Assembly: GCA_021769555.1 (NCBI GenBank)
Contig: JAETSR010000008.1
Coordinates: forward strand, 41,835-105,834
DNA from: Clostridiaceae bacterium
GTDB lineage: Bacteria > Bacillota > Clostridia > Oscillospirales > Acutalibacteraceae
Direction: 5' to 3'
Length of the DNA stretch: 64,000 nt
The position numbers and the translations under genes were made by a program. Below the pieces are notes generated by a model. The model saw only the letters and a program-made list of their open reading frames with translations, was not told the origin of the DNA and searched no databases. This document shows positions 8,651-17,986 of the stretch, piece after piece; within the stretch, counting starts at the first letter, position 1, and the number at the start of each line of letters is the position of its first letter.

Positions 8651-9982
8651 ATGGAGAGCATAACCGTTATAGGCGGGGGGCTGGCCGGGTGCGAGGCCGC
8701 CTGGCAGGCAGCTAAAAGGGGCGTGCCGGTAAAGCTATTTGAGATGAAGCCGGGGAAGTTCTCCCCGGCCCATAAGAGCGGGGGGCTGGCGGAGCTTATC
8801 TGCTCGAACTCCCTGAAAGCCGCGCGGATAGAGAGCGCGGCGGGGCTTCTCAAGGAGGAAATGCGGCGCTTGGGCTCACTGCTCATGGACTGCGCCCTAA
8901 AGTGCCAGGTGCCCGCCGGGGGAGCGCTGGCGGTGGACCGGGAGGAGTTCTCCCGCCTTGCCACAGAGGCCATAGAGAGCGAGCCCCTTATCGAGCTCTG
9001 CCGGGAGGAAGTGACTGAGATACCAGAGGGCGTGACTGTGATTGCCAGCGGGCCCCTGACCTCAGACGGGCTTGCCGCGGAGATAGAAAAGCTCTGCGGG
9101 GGGAGGCTCAGCTTTTTCGACGCCGCCGCGCCTATAGTCTCAGCCGAGAGCGTTGACATGACAAAATGCTTTGCCGCCTCCCGCTATGGCCGGGGGGAGG
9201 ACGACTATATCAACTGCCCCATGAATAAGGAGCAGTACGAGAGCTTTGTGACGGAGCTGGTGAATGCCGAGAGAGCGCCTTTGCACGGCTGTGATGCGAG
9301 TTCCCCCGAAGGGGGAAGCTCGGAGGACCCTAAGGTGTATGAGGGCTGTATGCCCATAGAGGTGCTGGCCTCGAGGGGCCGGGACGCTATACGCTTCGGG
9401 CCCATGAAGCCGGTGGGGCTTATTGACCCCAATACCGGGCACAGGCCCTGGGCTGTGGTGCAGCTGCGCACGGAGAACCGGGAGAGGTCCCTCTATAACT
9501 TGGTGGGTTTCCAGACAAACCTGAAATTCGGGGAGCAGAAGCGGGTCTTCGGGATGATACCGGGGCTTGAGAGCGCCGAGTTCATGCGGTACGGCGTTAT
9601 GCACAGGAACACCTTTCTGGACTCGCCAAGGCTGCTTGCGGGGGATTTCTCCCTTCGGGCGCGGCCGGAGCTCTTCTTTGCCGGGCAGATGACCGGGGTG
9701 GAGGGGTATATGGAGTCGGCGGCCTCGGGAATCATGGCGGGGATAAACGCCGTGAGAAGGCTTCATGGGCAGGAGAGTGTTATTCTGCCTGAGACTACCA
9801 TGATGGGGGCCCTGAGCCGGTATATATCCGGGTATGAGGGGAAGGACTTCCAGCCCATGGGGGCGAATTTCGGCATACTGCCGCCCCTTCCCACGCATAT
9901 CCGGGACAAGCGGGAGAGGTACAGTGGGCTCTCGGAGAGGGCCCTTGGGGACCTTGGAAAGGAGATATCATGCGCATTATAG
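8651..9982 (+). CDS. trmFO: methylenetetrahydrofolate-tRNA-(uracil-5-)-methyltransferase TrmFO
   Basis: A folate- and FAD-dependent enzyme that makes m5U54 in tRNA. It is 443 aa and begins with the FAD-binding ITVIGGGLAGCEAAWQAAKRG. Further family blocks are LICSNSLKAARIESAAGLLK, FEGCMPIE-like YEGCMPIEVLASRGRD and GQMTGVEGYMESAASG. The start is ATG 8651; the longer frame runs into topA. Around residue 219 it carries a small insertion reading ASSPEGGSS, encoded by a perfect palindrome (see 9301-9317). The stop overlaps plsX by 13 bp. Confidence 0.95.
   Translation: MESITVIGGGLAGCEAAWQAAKRGVPVKLFEMKPGKFSPAHKSGGLAELICSNSLKAARIESAAGLLKEEMRRLGSLLMDCALKCQVPAGGALAVDREEFSRLATEAIESEPLIELCREEVTEIPEGVTVIASGPLTSDGLAAEIEKLCGGRLSFFDAAAPIVSAESVDMTKCFAASRYGRGEDDYINCPMNKEQYESFVTELVNAERAPLHGCDASSPEGGSSEDPKVYEGCMPIEVLASRGRDAIRFGPMKPVGLIDPNTGHRPWAVVQLRTENRERSLYNLVGFQTNLKFGEQKRVFGMIPGLESAEFMRYGVMHRNTFLDSPRLLAGDFSLRARPELFFAGQMTGVEGYMESAASGIMAGINAVRRLHGQESVILPETTMMGALSRYISGYEGKDFQPMGANFGILPPLPTHIRDKRERYSGLSERALGDLGKEISCAL
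9301..9317. repeat. palindromic insertion inside trmFO
   Basis: TTCCCCC, loop GAA, GGGGGAA: a perfect 7-bp hairpin in the trmFO reading frame. It falls between AERAPLH and DPKVYEGCMPIE, where family members have a short acidic linker, so it looks like a small in-frame insertion at a surface site. Confidence 0.5.
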
Positions 9983-10974
9983 TTGACGGCTTCGGCGGGG
10001 ACAACGCCCCGGGGGAGATACTCACAGGCTGCGCCCGGGCCATGGACGAGCTTGGAATTGAGATAAGCGTCTCGGGGGATAAGGACAGGCTGCTGAAAAG
10101 CGCCAGGGAGCTGGGGCTCGAGAGCAGTTTTAATAAGATGGAGGTTTTGCACTGCACGGACGTGCTCACCATGGAGGACGAGCCGGACAGCGTAAGGAAG
10201 GAGAAGTCCGGTAGCTCTATGGCCGTCGGCATGAGGGCCCTGAGAGAGGGCAGGGGCGACGCCTTTGCAAGCGCGGGGAACAGCGGGGCCCTGGCGGTGG
10301 GCGCCACGGCGATAGTCAGGAGGATAAAGGGCGTGAAGCGCATAGCCTTCGCCCCGGTGCTGCCCACGGCAAAGACCCCCTTTATGATATCCGACGGCGG
10401 GGCCAATGTGCTCTGCCGGGCGGACATGCTTTTGCAGTTCGGGGTCATGGGCTCGGTGTACATGGAGAAGGTCATGGGGGTGAAAAGCCCCAGGGTTGGC
10501 CTTGTGAACGTGGGCACGGAGGAGCATAAGGGGGACGATTTGCGCAAGGAGGCTTACGCGCTCCTGAAAGCTTGCGAGGGGATAAACTTTATCGGGAACA
10601 TAGAGCCCAGGGACATACCCTACGGCGTGTGCGACGTGGCCGTGGCAGACGGCTTTGTGGGCAATACGGTCCTAAAGCTCTATGAGGGCACGGCTTTAGC
10701 CATGATGGGCATGGTGAAGGATATCTTCAAGAAGTCCCTTAAAAACAAGCTGGCCGCGGGGATGATATACGGGGACCTGCAGGGCCTCAAGAAGACCATG
10801 GACTATAATTCCTACGGCGGCGCGCCGCTGATAGGGGCCTCGAAGCCGGTGTTCAAAATGCACGGCAACGCCAGGGCCTATGCCGTGCAGAGCGCGTTGA
10901 AGCTTGTGCGGGACTGTACGGAGTCGGGGTATGTGGAGGCCATAGGGGCCGCGCTTGGGGAGAAGGAGCAATAA
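9970..10974 (+). CDS. plsX: phosphate acyltransferase PlsX
   Basis: PlsX converts acyl-ACP and phosphate to acyl-phosphate, the donor for PlsY in phospholipid synthesis. It is 334 aa and opens MRIIVDGFGGDNAPGEIL. It contains ASAGNSGALAVGATAIV and VGLVNVGTEEHKG, and VADGFVGNTVLKLYEG, all typical. AAGGAGATATC precedes the ATG, which lies inside trmFO. In many Firmicutes plsX is followed by acpP; here rnc follows after 18 bp and no acyl-carrier gene intervenes. Confidence 0.96.
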   Translation: MRIIVDGFGGDNAPGEILTGCARAMDELGIEISVSGDKDRLLKSARELGLESSFNKMEVLHCTDVLTMEDEPDSVRKEKSGSSMAVGMRALREGRGDAFASAGNSGALAVGATAIVRRIKGVKRIAFAPVLPTAKTPFMISDGGANVLCRADMLLQFGVMGSVYMEKVMGVKSPRVGLVNVGTEEHKGDDLRKEAYALLKACEGINFIGNIEPRDIPYGVCDVAVADGFVGNTVLKLYEGTALAMMGMVKDIFKKSLKNKLAAGMIYGDLQGLKKTMDYNSYGGAPLIGASKPVFKMHGNARAYAVQSALKLVRDCTESGYVEAIGAALGEKEQ

Positions 10975-10992
10975 GTTCAGGGAGGTGCCGGC

Positions 10993-11673
10993 ATGAGGCC
11001 GATGGAGGAATACGAGAAGCTGATAGGCTATGAGTTTAAAGACAAAAGGCTGCTTGAGAAGGCGCTGACCCACTCCTCATATGCCAATGAGCATAAGACG
11101 GAGAGCTATGAGCGGCTGGAGTTTTTAGGGGACTCGGTGCTGGGGTTCGTCACCGCCGAGTACCTTTTTGAGAACCTGGGGGACCTTTCAGAGGGCCAGC
11201 TCACCAAAACCAGAGCGGCGCTGGTGTGCGAGAAGTCCCTGTGCGGGTTCTCAAGGTCCCTGGAGGTGGGGAGCTTTTTAAGGCTCAGCCACGGTGAAAT
11301 GCACTCCGGCGGGCGTGAGCGGCCCAGTATACTAGCGGACGTGTTCGAGTCCACCACCGCAGCAATATACCTTGACAGCGGGGGGATAGAGGCGGCAAAG
11401 GAGTTTATCCTGCGCTTTATAATCCCCGCGGCGAAGACCAGGGGCCAGAAGGCCTTTAAAGACTATAAGACCACATTGCAGGAGATAATCCAGCAGAACC
11501 CGGAGGAGCGCCTTGAGTACGTGCTCACCGGGGAGAGCGGGCCGGACCATCAGAAGCATTTCACCGTTGAGGTCCATCTTAACAGCAACGTGATAGGCAG
11601 GGGCGGCGGCAGGAGCAAGAAGGAGGCCGAGCAGCAGGCCGCAAGGGAAGCATTGGAGCTGATGGGGTACTGA
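10993..11673 (+). CDS. rnc: ribonuclease III
   Basis: Double-strand-specific endoribonuclease for rRNA and mRNA processing. The N-terminal endonuclease domain has the signature ERLEFLGDSVLGFVTAEYLF, and the second acidic cluster is in ADVFESTTAAIYLDSGG. A C-terminal dsRNA-binding domain spans about residues 155-225 (KTTLQEIIQQNP to KKEAEQQAAREALELMGY). GGGAGGTG lies before the ATG; a second ATG three codons later is possible. The stop shares a base with the next start (TGATG). Confidence 0.96.
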   Translation: MRPMEEYEKLIGYEFKDKRLLEKALTHSSYANEHKTESYERLEFLGDSVLGFVTAEYLFENLGDLSEGQLTKTRAALVCEKSLCGFSRSLEVGSFLRLSHGEMHSGGRERPSILADVFESTTAAIYLDSGGIEAAKEFILRFIIPAAKTRGQKAFKDYKTTLQEIIQQNPEERLEYVLTGESGPDHQKHFTVEVHLNSNVIGRGGGRSKKEAEQQAAREALELMGY

Positions 11674-12725
11674 TGGGTAAGCACAGCAATATAGCCATAT
11701 TCGTGCCCCATCTTGGCTGCCCGCGCCAGTGCAGCTTTTGTGAGCAGAGGACTATAACGGGGCAGACATATGCGCCAACCGCTGAGGACGTGCTCTCGGC
11801 GGCTGAGACGGCGGCGGGCTCGCTTTCCGATTGCTCACAGGCGGAGATAGCCTTCTTCGGGGGGAGCTTCACGGCCATTGACCGGGGGTATATGCTCTCC
11901 CTTTTGGAGGCGGCGAAGGGGGCCGTGGAGCGGTACGGCTTTAAGGGGGTCAGGTGCTCCACAAGGCCGGACGCCATAGATACTGAGGTGCTGGACATAC
12001 TGAGGGCCCACAGGGTCACGGCGGTGGAGCTGGGGGCCCAGTCCATGGACGACGGTGTGCTTAAAGCCAACAGGCGGGGCCATACGGCCGGGGACACAAA
12101 AAAAGCGGCGGGGCTGATACATGAGGCCGGCCTTGAGCTGGGCCTGCAGATGATGACCGGGCTCTATACCGACACGGACGAAAAGGCCCTTGGGACCGCC
12201 CGGGAGTTTTTGAAGCTCCGGCCGGAGACGGCGCGGGTATACCCCACAATAGTGCTGCCGGGGACGGAGCTCTGCCGGCTCTATAACGGGGGGCTCTATA
12301 GGCCCAAGGAGCTGCCGGAGGCAGTGGAGCTCTGCTCGAAGCTCCTTGAGCTCTTCGAGAGTGCGGGCGTGCGGGTGATACGCATGGGGCTGCACCCCGG
12401 GCGGGAGCTTGAGGAGCGGATGGTGGCGGGGCCCTATCACCAGGCCTTCCGGCAGCTTGTGGAGAGCAGGATGTTCCTAAGAAGGCTCCTGGCGGAGCTT
12501 TCGGAGCCCGGGGAGTACCGGGTCATGGTGAACCCCCGGGATATCTCCACGGCCCTGGGGCAGGGGAAGGAGAACCTGCGGAGGCTCTCGGAGATGGGTT
12601 GCTCGGTGACGTTTGTGCAGGACGAGAGCGTGGAGCGAGGGAGAGTGAAAATTTATGCAGAAGCTGATAATATTGAGCGGCTCCCCATGCGTGGGCAAGA
12701 GCACGGCGGGAAACCTGCTGTTTAA
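11673..12725 (+). CDS. Elp3-like radical SAM protein
   Basis: A 350-aa radical SAM enzyme with the cluster motif CPRQCSFC near residue 20 and an SAM-binding glycine-rich stretch FFGGSFTAID. It resembles the Elp3/YhcC-like proteins that sit between rnc and smc in Clostridia. Substrate unknown. Translation is coupled to rnc (TGATG). The last ~24 codons overlap the next gene by 71 bp in another frame; the terminal NIERLPMRGQEHGGK probably reflects that overprinting and is not a family domain. Confidence 0.75.
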   Translation: MGKHSNIAIFVPHLGCPRQCSFCEQRTITGQTYAPTAEDVLSAAETAAGSLSDCSQAEIAFFGGSFTAIDRGYMLSLLEAAKGAVERYGFKGVRCSTRPDAIDTEVLDILRAHRVTAVELGAQSMDDGVLKANRRGHTAGDTKKAAGLIHEAGLELGLQMMTGLYTDTDEKALGTAREFLKLRPETARVYPTIVLPGTELCRLYNGGLYRPKELPEAVELCSKLLELFESAGVRVIRMGLHPGRELEERMVAGPYHQAFRQLVESRMFLRRLLAELSEPGEYRVMVNPRDISTALGQGKENLRRLSEMGCSVTFVQDESVERGRVKIYAEADNIERLPMRGQEHGGKPAV

Positions 12726-13146
12726 AATGTATGATAATTCGGCATATCTTGACGGCGACTGGTGCTGGTGCGTGAACCCCTTTGACCTGGGCGACCCCAG
12801 GCTCCGGGAGGGGGATAAGGCCATGTCCATGGTGCTGTCGAACTACCTTAGGCTGGGCTTTGAGTATGTGGTGTTCTGCTCGGTAGTTGCCATGTATGAG
12901 AATATCCGCGGGGGGATACTCAGGGATATCACTGAGGAGGGCTTTGAGGTCATAGGCTTCACCCTGACCTGCTCGGAGGAGACCCTTAGGGCGCGGCACA
13001 GGGCCCGGGGGGATGAGAACGAGTGCTCCATGGAGTGGCTGAGGCTGCCAAGCTATCCCGGGGACCATGTGATTTATACTGACGGCAAGACCCCCGAGGA
13101 AGTGGCGCTTATGATGAAGGAGATAATCGACGGCTATGGAGCATGA
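12655..13146 (+). CDS. P-loop kinase-like NTPase
   Basis: A 163-aa protein with a Walker A motif at its N-terminus (LSGSPCVGKST) and the size of small-molecule kinases of the shikimate/adenylate kinase type. The region LTCSEETLRARHRARGDE looks like the mobile Arg-containing lid of such kinases. Substrate unknown. The start ATG 12655 lies 71 bp inside the preceding gene with AGGGAGAG upstream; the Walker motif begins nine codons later, so a start after 12725 would destroy it. It is followed by smc. Confidence 0.65.
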   Translation: MQKLIILSGSPCVGKSTAGNLLFKMYDNSAYLDGDWCWCVNPFDLGDPRLREGDKAMSMVLSNYLRLGFEYVVFCSVVAMYENIRGGILRDITEEGFEVIGFTLTCSEETLRARHRARGDENECSMEWLRLPSYPGDHVIYTDGKTPEEVALMMKEIIDGYGA

Positions 13147-13190
13147 GAACGGCGACCCGATTTTCTATTTGAGCAAGGAGACTTACCTTA

Positions 13191-16100
13191 ATGATATTAA
13201 AATCGCTGGAGCTTCAGGGCTTCAAGACCTTCCCGGATAAGACCACGCTCTCCTTTGAGCGGGGCATAACCTCGGTGGTGGGGCCCAACGGGAGCGGAAA
13301 GAGCAATATAAGCGACGCCATGCGCTGGGTGCTGGGGGAGCAGTCCCTCAGGTCCCTCAGGTGCTCGAAGATGGAGGACGTTATCTTCGGCGGCACCCCC
13401 CAGAGAAGGGCCCAGGGCTTCGCGGAGGTCACCCTGACTATCGATAACGCCGACCGGGCCCTGCCCTTTGACAACGACCAGGTTGCCATAACCCGCCGGT
13501 ACTACCGCTCAGGTGAGAGCGAGTACCTTATCAATAAGAGCACCGTGAGATTAAAGGACATAAACGAGCTGTTTATGGACACCGGGCTCGGCCGGGACGG
13601 CTACTCTATTATCGGCCAGGGCAAGATAGACAGCATTGTGGCCGCAAAGAGCGAGGACAGGCGGGAGATTTTCGAGGAGGCGGCGGGGATATCCCGGTAC
13701 CGCTACAGGAAAGAGGAGGCAGAGAGAAGGCTTTCGAGGGCCGAGGAAAACCTTGTGCGCCTTCGGGACATCCTCAGCGAGCTTGAGGGCCGGGTGGGCC
13801 CCCTTAAAGAGCAGGCTGAGAAGGCCGAGAAGTTCATAGAGTACGACGAGGAGAAGAAGGGCCTTGAGATAGGCATATGGCTTGAGACCCTGCGCCGTTC
13901 GGCCCAGGGGATAAGGGAGCACCAGGACAAGATAGGCCTTGCCGGGATACAGCACAGGGAGATAGAGAAGGAGCTTGAGAGGCTGTCAGCGCGGGCCGAG
14001 GAGAACCTTCGGGAGGTAAACGGCTGCACGGCGGCAATGGACGAGGCCAGGAACGAGGCGGCGTCCTTGGACGAGCAGGCCGTCCGGGCCGAGGGCGAGG
14101 TGGGGCTTTTGGAGAGCGAGATAGCCCATAACGCCCAGGACGTTCTAAGGCTTGAGGGGCAGATAGAGGCCGCACGCCAGTCCGGGGAGGACACGGAACG
14201 GGAGATAGCCGCAAAGCGGGCCCAGGCTGAGAGCCGGGAGAAGCGCATAGCAGAGAGCCGGCAGAAGCTCAGCGACTTCACCCTCACATTGGAGGAGCTG
14301 AGAAAGGGCGCGGACCAGGCCACCAGGGAGATAGAGCTTGCGGCGGCAAAGCTTGCGGGGGTCAACGCCAGCTTATCCGAGGAGCGGGTCAGAATAAGCT
14401 CCTCACAGTCCTCCATAGAGGAGATACTGAGAAGGGCCCAGGCTGTGGACGAGAGCATACGGCAGACAGGCCAGCGTGAGGAGGCCGCCGAGCGCGAGGG
14501 CCGGGAGCTCATGGAGCTGCTCTCCGGCATAGAGCGGGAGATAGCCGCGAAGGAGAACGCTGTTAAGGGCTATCAAATGCGCCTTGAGAGCAGGAAGGCA
14601 AAGGTACAGAAGAATAAGGACGAGGTGGACAGGCTCACCCTTGACACCAACGAGCAGCTCAGAAGGGCGAAGCTTTTGGAGGATTTGGAGCGGAGCATGG
14701 AGGGCTTTGGGCAGAGCGTCAAGGCCGTTATGCGGGAGGCCGGAAGGGGTATGCTCAAGGGCATATGCGGGCCGGTGACGAGAATTATCAAGACCCCCGG
14801 GGAGTATGCCGTGGCCATTGAGACGGCTTTGGGGGCTGCCATGCAGAACGTGGTGGTGGAGACCGAGGGGGACGCCAAGGCCGCCATAGGGCTCCTAAAG
14901 CAGAGGGACCTGGGGCGCGCCACATTCCTGCCCCTGACTACGGTGAAGGGCCGGGCCATAGACACAAGGGAGATGGCCGGGGAGCCCGGGTTTGTGGGGG
15001 TGGCCTCGGAGCTCTGCAGCTGTGAGGAGCGGTTCACCGGGGTGAAGGACTCCCTGCTGGGCCGGGTGGCCGTTGCGGAGGACCTGGACAGCGCCGCAGC
15101 TATTGCCAAGCGCACCGGGTACAGGTTCAGAGTGGTGAGCCTGGACGGGCAGGTGGTGAACGCCGGGGGCTCCCTCACCGGCGGCTCCCGGGCCAAGAAC
15201 TCGGGGCTTCTCAGCCGGGCCGGGGAGATAGAGCGCATACGGGCTAAAGCGGCGGGCCTAAAGGAGCAGACGGGCAGGGCGGCCGAGGCCCTTAAAGGGA
15301 GCCGCCAGGAGCTTTCCTCCTGTGAAGCCGAGCTGGACGCGGCCCAGGGGGAGCTGGGCACCCTGCAGGACGAACGCACGAAGGTGACAGCGGAGCTGGC
15401 CTCTGCAAAGCGTGAGCTTGAAGCCGTGCGGCAGAGCAGAGAGGAGCTCGCAAGGGAGCGCTCCACGGCCCAGGGGCGCCTTGAGGCCCTGAATAAGTCC
15501 CAGGCCGAGAGCAGGGAGCGCCTTGAGGCACTTGAGCTTGAGGCAAAAAATTGGCAGGAGAAGAGCCAGGCCCTCACCGGGGACCGGCAGGAGCAGCTCC
15601 AAAGGTGCGACGAGATAGGGGAGACGGTGCAGGCCCTGCGCATGGAGGAGTTTTCGGCGAAGAAGGACCGGGACGCGCTGATGGAGGCTGTGGCCGAGCT
15701 TGAGGCAAGGCGGAAGGACGCCTCCGGGGAGCGGGACAGGCTCGAAGCTGAGATAGCCGCCCTTGAGGAAAAGAGCGGCGGGCTGAGAGAGGATATACTA
15801 AGACAGAAGGAGCAGATAGAGTCCCTTAGGAACAGCGCCCGGGACAAGCGGGCGCAGGTACAGCAGCATGCGGAAAAGCGCACGGAGCTTGAGCGGGAGG
15901 CCTCGGAGCTGAGAAACTCCGAGCGGGACACCCTGGCCCGAAGGGAGAGCGCCGCCGGGGAGCTGGCAAGGCTCCAGGAGCGGGCGGGGAACCTTCAGAA
16001 GGAGTACGACGGGCTGATGAACCGGCTCTGGGAGGAGTACGAGCTCACCCGCAGGGAGGCCGAGGAGGTCGCCGCGGAGATAGACGACCTGCCCACGGCC

Positions 16101-16754
16101 CAGCGGAGGCTCGCCGAGCTCAAGAATAAGATAAAGGCCCTGGGCGCTGTCAATGTGGGCGCTGTTGTGGAGTATAAAGAGGTATCTGAGAGGTTTGAGT
16201 TTCTAAACAAGCAGGTGGGCGACGCGGAGAAGTCCAAGAAGGAGCTTCTGGACCTGATAAACCAGCTCACCGGGGCCATGCAGGAGCAGTTCATAGAGCG
16301 CTTTGGGAAGATAAACGAGAACTTTTCCCATATCTTCCGGGAGCTCTTCGGGGGCGGGGCGGCTGAGCTCAGCTTCTCGGACCCGGAGAACGTGCTCACA
16401 TCGGGCATAGACATAAAGGTCCACCCGCCGGGGAAGATAGTCACGCATATCGAGTCGCTGTCCGGCGGCGAGAAGGCGCTGGTGGCGATTTCCATATACT
16501 TTGCAATCATGCGGGTGAACCCGCCGCCCTTCTGTGTGCTGGACGAGATAGAGGCCGCTCTGGACGACGTGAACGTCACAAGGTTCGCCCAGTACCTGAG
16601 AAGGATGACGGGCAAGAGCCAGTTTATCACCATCACCCACAGGCGCGGCACTATGGAGGGGTCGGACATGCTGTATGGGGTGACTATGCAGGACCAGGGG
16701 ATAAGTAAGCTTTTGGCACTTAGGACGGATGAGGCGGCGGAGTATGGGTCATAA
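13191..16754 (+). CDS. smc: chromosome segregation protein SMC
   Basis: Condensin ATPase of 1187 aa. The N-terminal Walker A is GPNGSGKSNISDAMRW, followed by the Q-loop region and a long coiled coil (about residues 165-500). The hinge contains AVAIETALGAAMQNVVVE, with GGSLTGG near residue 665, and a second coiled coil follows (about 680-1020). The C-terminal head has the signature LSGGEKALVAIS and Walker B CVLDEIEAALDD. AAGGAG lies 15 nt before the ATG. smc followed by ftsY is a conserved Firmicutes order. Confidence 0.97.
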   Translation: MILKSLELQGFKTFPDKTTLSFERGITSVVGPNGSGKSNISDAMRWVLGEQSLRSLRCSKMEDVIFGGTPQRRAQGFAEVTLTIDNADRALPFDNDQVAITRRYYRSGESEYLINKSTVRLKDINELFMDTGLGRDGYSIIGQGKIDSIVAAKSEDRREIFEEAAGISRYRYRKEEAERRLSRAEENLVRLRDILSELEGRVGPLKEQAEKAEKFIEYDEEKKGLEIGIWLETLRRSAQGIREHQDKIGLAGIQHREIEKELERLSARAEENLREVNGCTAAMDEARNEAASLDEQAVRAEGEVGLLESEIAHNAQDVLRLEGQIEAARQSGEDTEREIAAKRAQAESREKRIAESRQKLSDFTLTLEELRKGADQATREIELAAAKLAGVNASLSEERVRISSSQSSIEEILRRAQAVDESIRQTGQREEAAEREGRELMELLSGIEREIAAKENAVKGYQMRLESRKAKVQKNKDEVDRLTLDTNEQLRRAKLLEDLERSMEGFGQSVKAVMREAGRGMLKGICGPVTRIIKTPGEYAVAIETALGAAMQNVVVETEGDAKAAIGLLKQRDLGRATFLPLTTVKGRAIDTREMAGEPGFVGVASELCSCEERFTGVKDSLLGRVAVAEDLDSAAAIAKRTGYRFRVVSLDGQVVNAGGSLTGGSRAKNSGLLSRAGEIERIRAKAAGLKEQTGRAAEALKGSRQELSSCEAELDAAQGELGTLQDERTKVTAELASAKRELEAVRQSREELARERSTAQGRLEALNKSQAESRERLEALELEAKNWQEKSQALTGDRQEQLQRCDEIGETVQALRMEEFSAKKDRDALMEAVAELEARRKDASGERDRLEAEIAALEEKSGGLREDILRQKEQIESLRNSARDKRAQVQQHAEKRTELEREASELRNSERDTLARRESAAGELARLQERAGNLQKEYDGLMNRLWEEYELTRREAEEVAAEIDDLPTAQRRLAELKNKIKALGAVNVGAVVEYKEVSERFEFLNKQVGDAEKSKKELLDLINQLTGAMQEQFIERFGKINENFSHIFRELFGGGAAELSFSDPENVLTSGIDIKVHPPGKIVTHIESLSGGEKALVAISIYFAIMRVNPPPFCVLDEIEAALDDVNVTRFAQYLRRMTGKSQFITITHRRGTMEGSDMLYGVTMQDQGISKLLALRTDEAAEYGS

Positions 16755-16774
16755 ATCCAAGAAGGAGCGTAATA

Positions 16775-17968
16775 ATGGGAATCTTTGAAAAAATACGCCA
16801 GGGCCTGAAAAAGACCCGGGACAGCATATCAGGGCAGATAGCCCAGATGGTGAACTCGTTTACGAAGATAGACGAGGAGCTCTTTGAGGAGCTTACGGAG
16901 CTCCTGGTGATGGGCGACGTGGGCATGGACACCGCGGAGTTCATCACCGGGGAGCTTCGCCGGGTGATAAAGGAAAAGGGCATTACGGACCCGGGGCTCA
17001 TTATGGACGAGCTGCAGGGGATAGTGACGGAAATACTCTCCGGGGACTGTACGCTGCATATAGGCACAAAGCCCTCGGTGATACTGGTCATAGGCGTGAA
17101 CGGTGTGGGCAAGACCACGGCCATAGGCAAGCTCTCAGCACAGCTGAAAGCTGAGGGTAAGTCGGTTATCTTAGGCGCGGCCGATACCTTCCGTGCGGCG
17201 GCTATCGAGCAGCTTGAGGTCTGGGCCCAGCGCGCGGATGTGCCCATGATAAAGCAGGGTGAGGGCTCGGATCCGGCGGCCGTTGTCTTTGACACTATAG
17301 CTGCCGCAAAGGCCAGAGGGTGCGACGTTGTCATATGCGACACGGCGGGCAGGCTCCACAACAAGAAGAACCTGATGGACGAGCTCAGCAAGATATCCCG
17401 GATAATCGACCGCGAGCTGCCCGGGTGCGACAGGGAGAACCTTTTGGTGCTGGACGCGGCCACCGGGCAGAACGCCGTGAACCAGGCCAGGGAGTTCATG
17501 GGCGCGGCAGGGATAACCGGAATCGTGCTAACTAAGCTGGACGGCACCCCCAAGGGCGGCGTGGTGCTGCCAATTAAGCGGGAGCTGGGCCTGCCGGTGA
17601 AGTTCATCGGCGTTGGGGAGCAGATAGACGACCTGCAGCCCTTCGACCCGGCGGCGTTCGCGGCAGGGCTCTTTAACCTGGAAGAGCCTGTTGTAACTGT
17701 AAAGGAACAGCCTTTACAGGAGGATACGGCTGTAAAGGAGGAGCCCTTGCCAGAGCCCGAGCCCGTACCCGAGAGCGAGAGCCCGGAGGAGAGGCACGCG
17801 AGGTTCAGGCGCTTTGCAGAGGCGCTTATGGCAAGGCTCGACGAGAACGGGAGCGTCCGGGACATGCTCCCGGAGCTGAGGGCCTGGCGGGACGACCGGG
17901 AGCTTGACCGGGATGACCAGCGCCTTGTGCGCAACCTATTGCTCACCGCGGAGAAGCGGGAGAGCTGA
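16775..17968 (+). CDS. ftsY: signal recognition particle receptor FtsY
   Basis: The SRP receptor GTPase that docks ribosome-nascent chain complexes at the membrane. The NG domain starts at once (MGIFEKIRQGLKKTRDSI). GTPase motifs are GVNGVGKTTAIGKL, DTFRAAAIEQL, DTAGRLHNKKNLMDEL and TKLDGTPKGG. Unusually there is almost no acidic N-terminal A domain. Instead ~85 extra residues follow the NG core (from about residue 310): a Glu/Pro-rich linker and a charged helical tail (EERHARFRRFAEALMARL). Total 397 aa. The extension is intact to the stop codon and is not a frameshift product as far as I can see. Confidence 0.95.
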   Translation: MGIFEKIRQGLKKTRDSISGQIAQMVNSFTKIDEELFEELTELLVMGDVGMDTAEFITGELRRVIKEKGITDPGLIMDELQGIVTEILSGDCTLHIGTKPSVILVIGVNGVGKTTAIGKLSAQLKAEGKSVILGAADTFRAAAIEQLEVWAQRADVPMIKQGEGSDPAAVVFDTIAAAKARGCDVVICDTAGRLHNKKNLMDELSKISRIIDRELPGCDRENLLVLDAATGQNAVNQAREFMGAAGITGIVLTKLDGTPKGGVVLPIKRELGLPVKFIGVGEQIDDLQPFDPAAFAAGLFNLEEPVVTVKEQPLQEDTAVKEEPLPEPEPVPESESPEERHARFRRFAEALMARLDENGSVRDMLPELRAWRDDRELDRDDQRLVRNLLLTAEKRES

Positions 17969-17986
17969 GTGAAGGAGAATACTATC

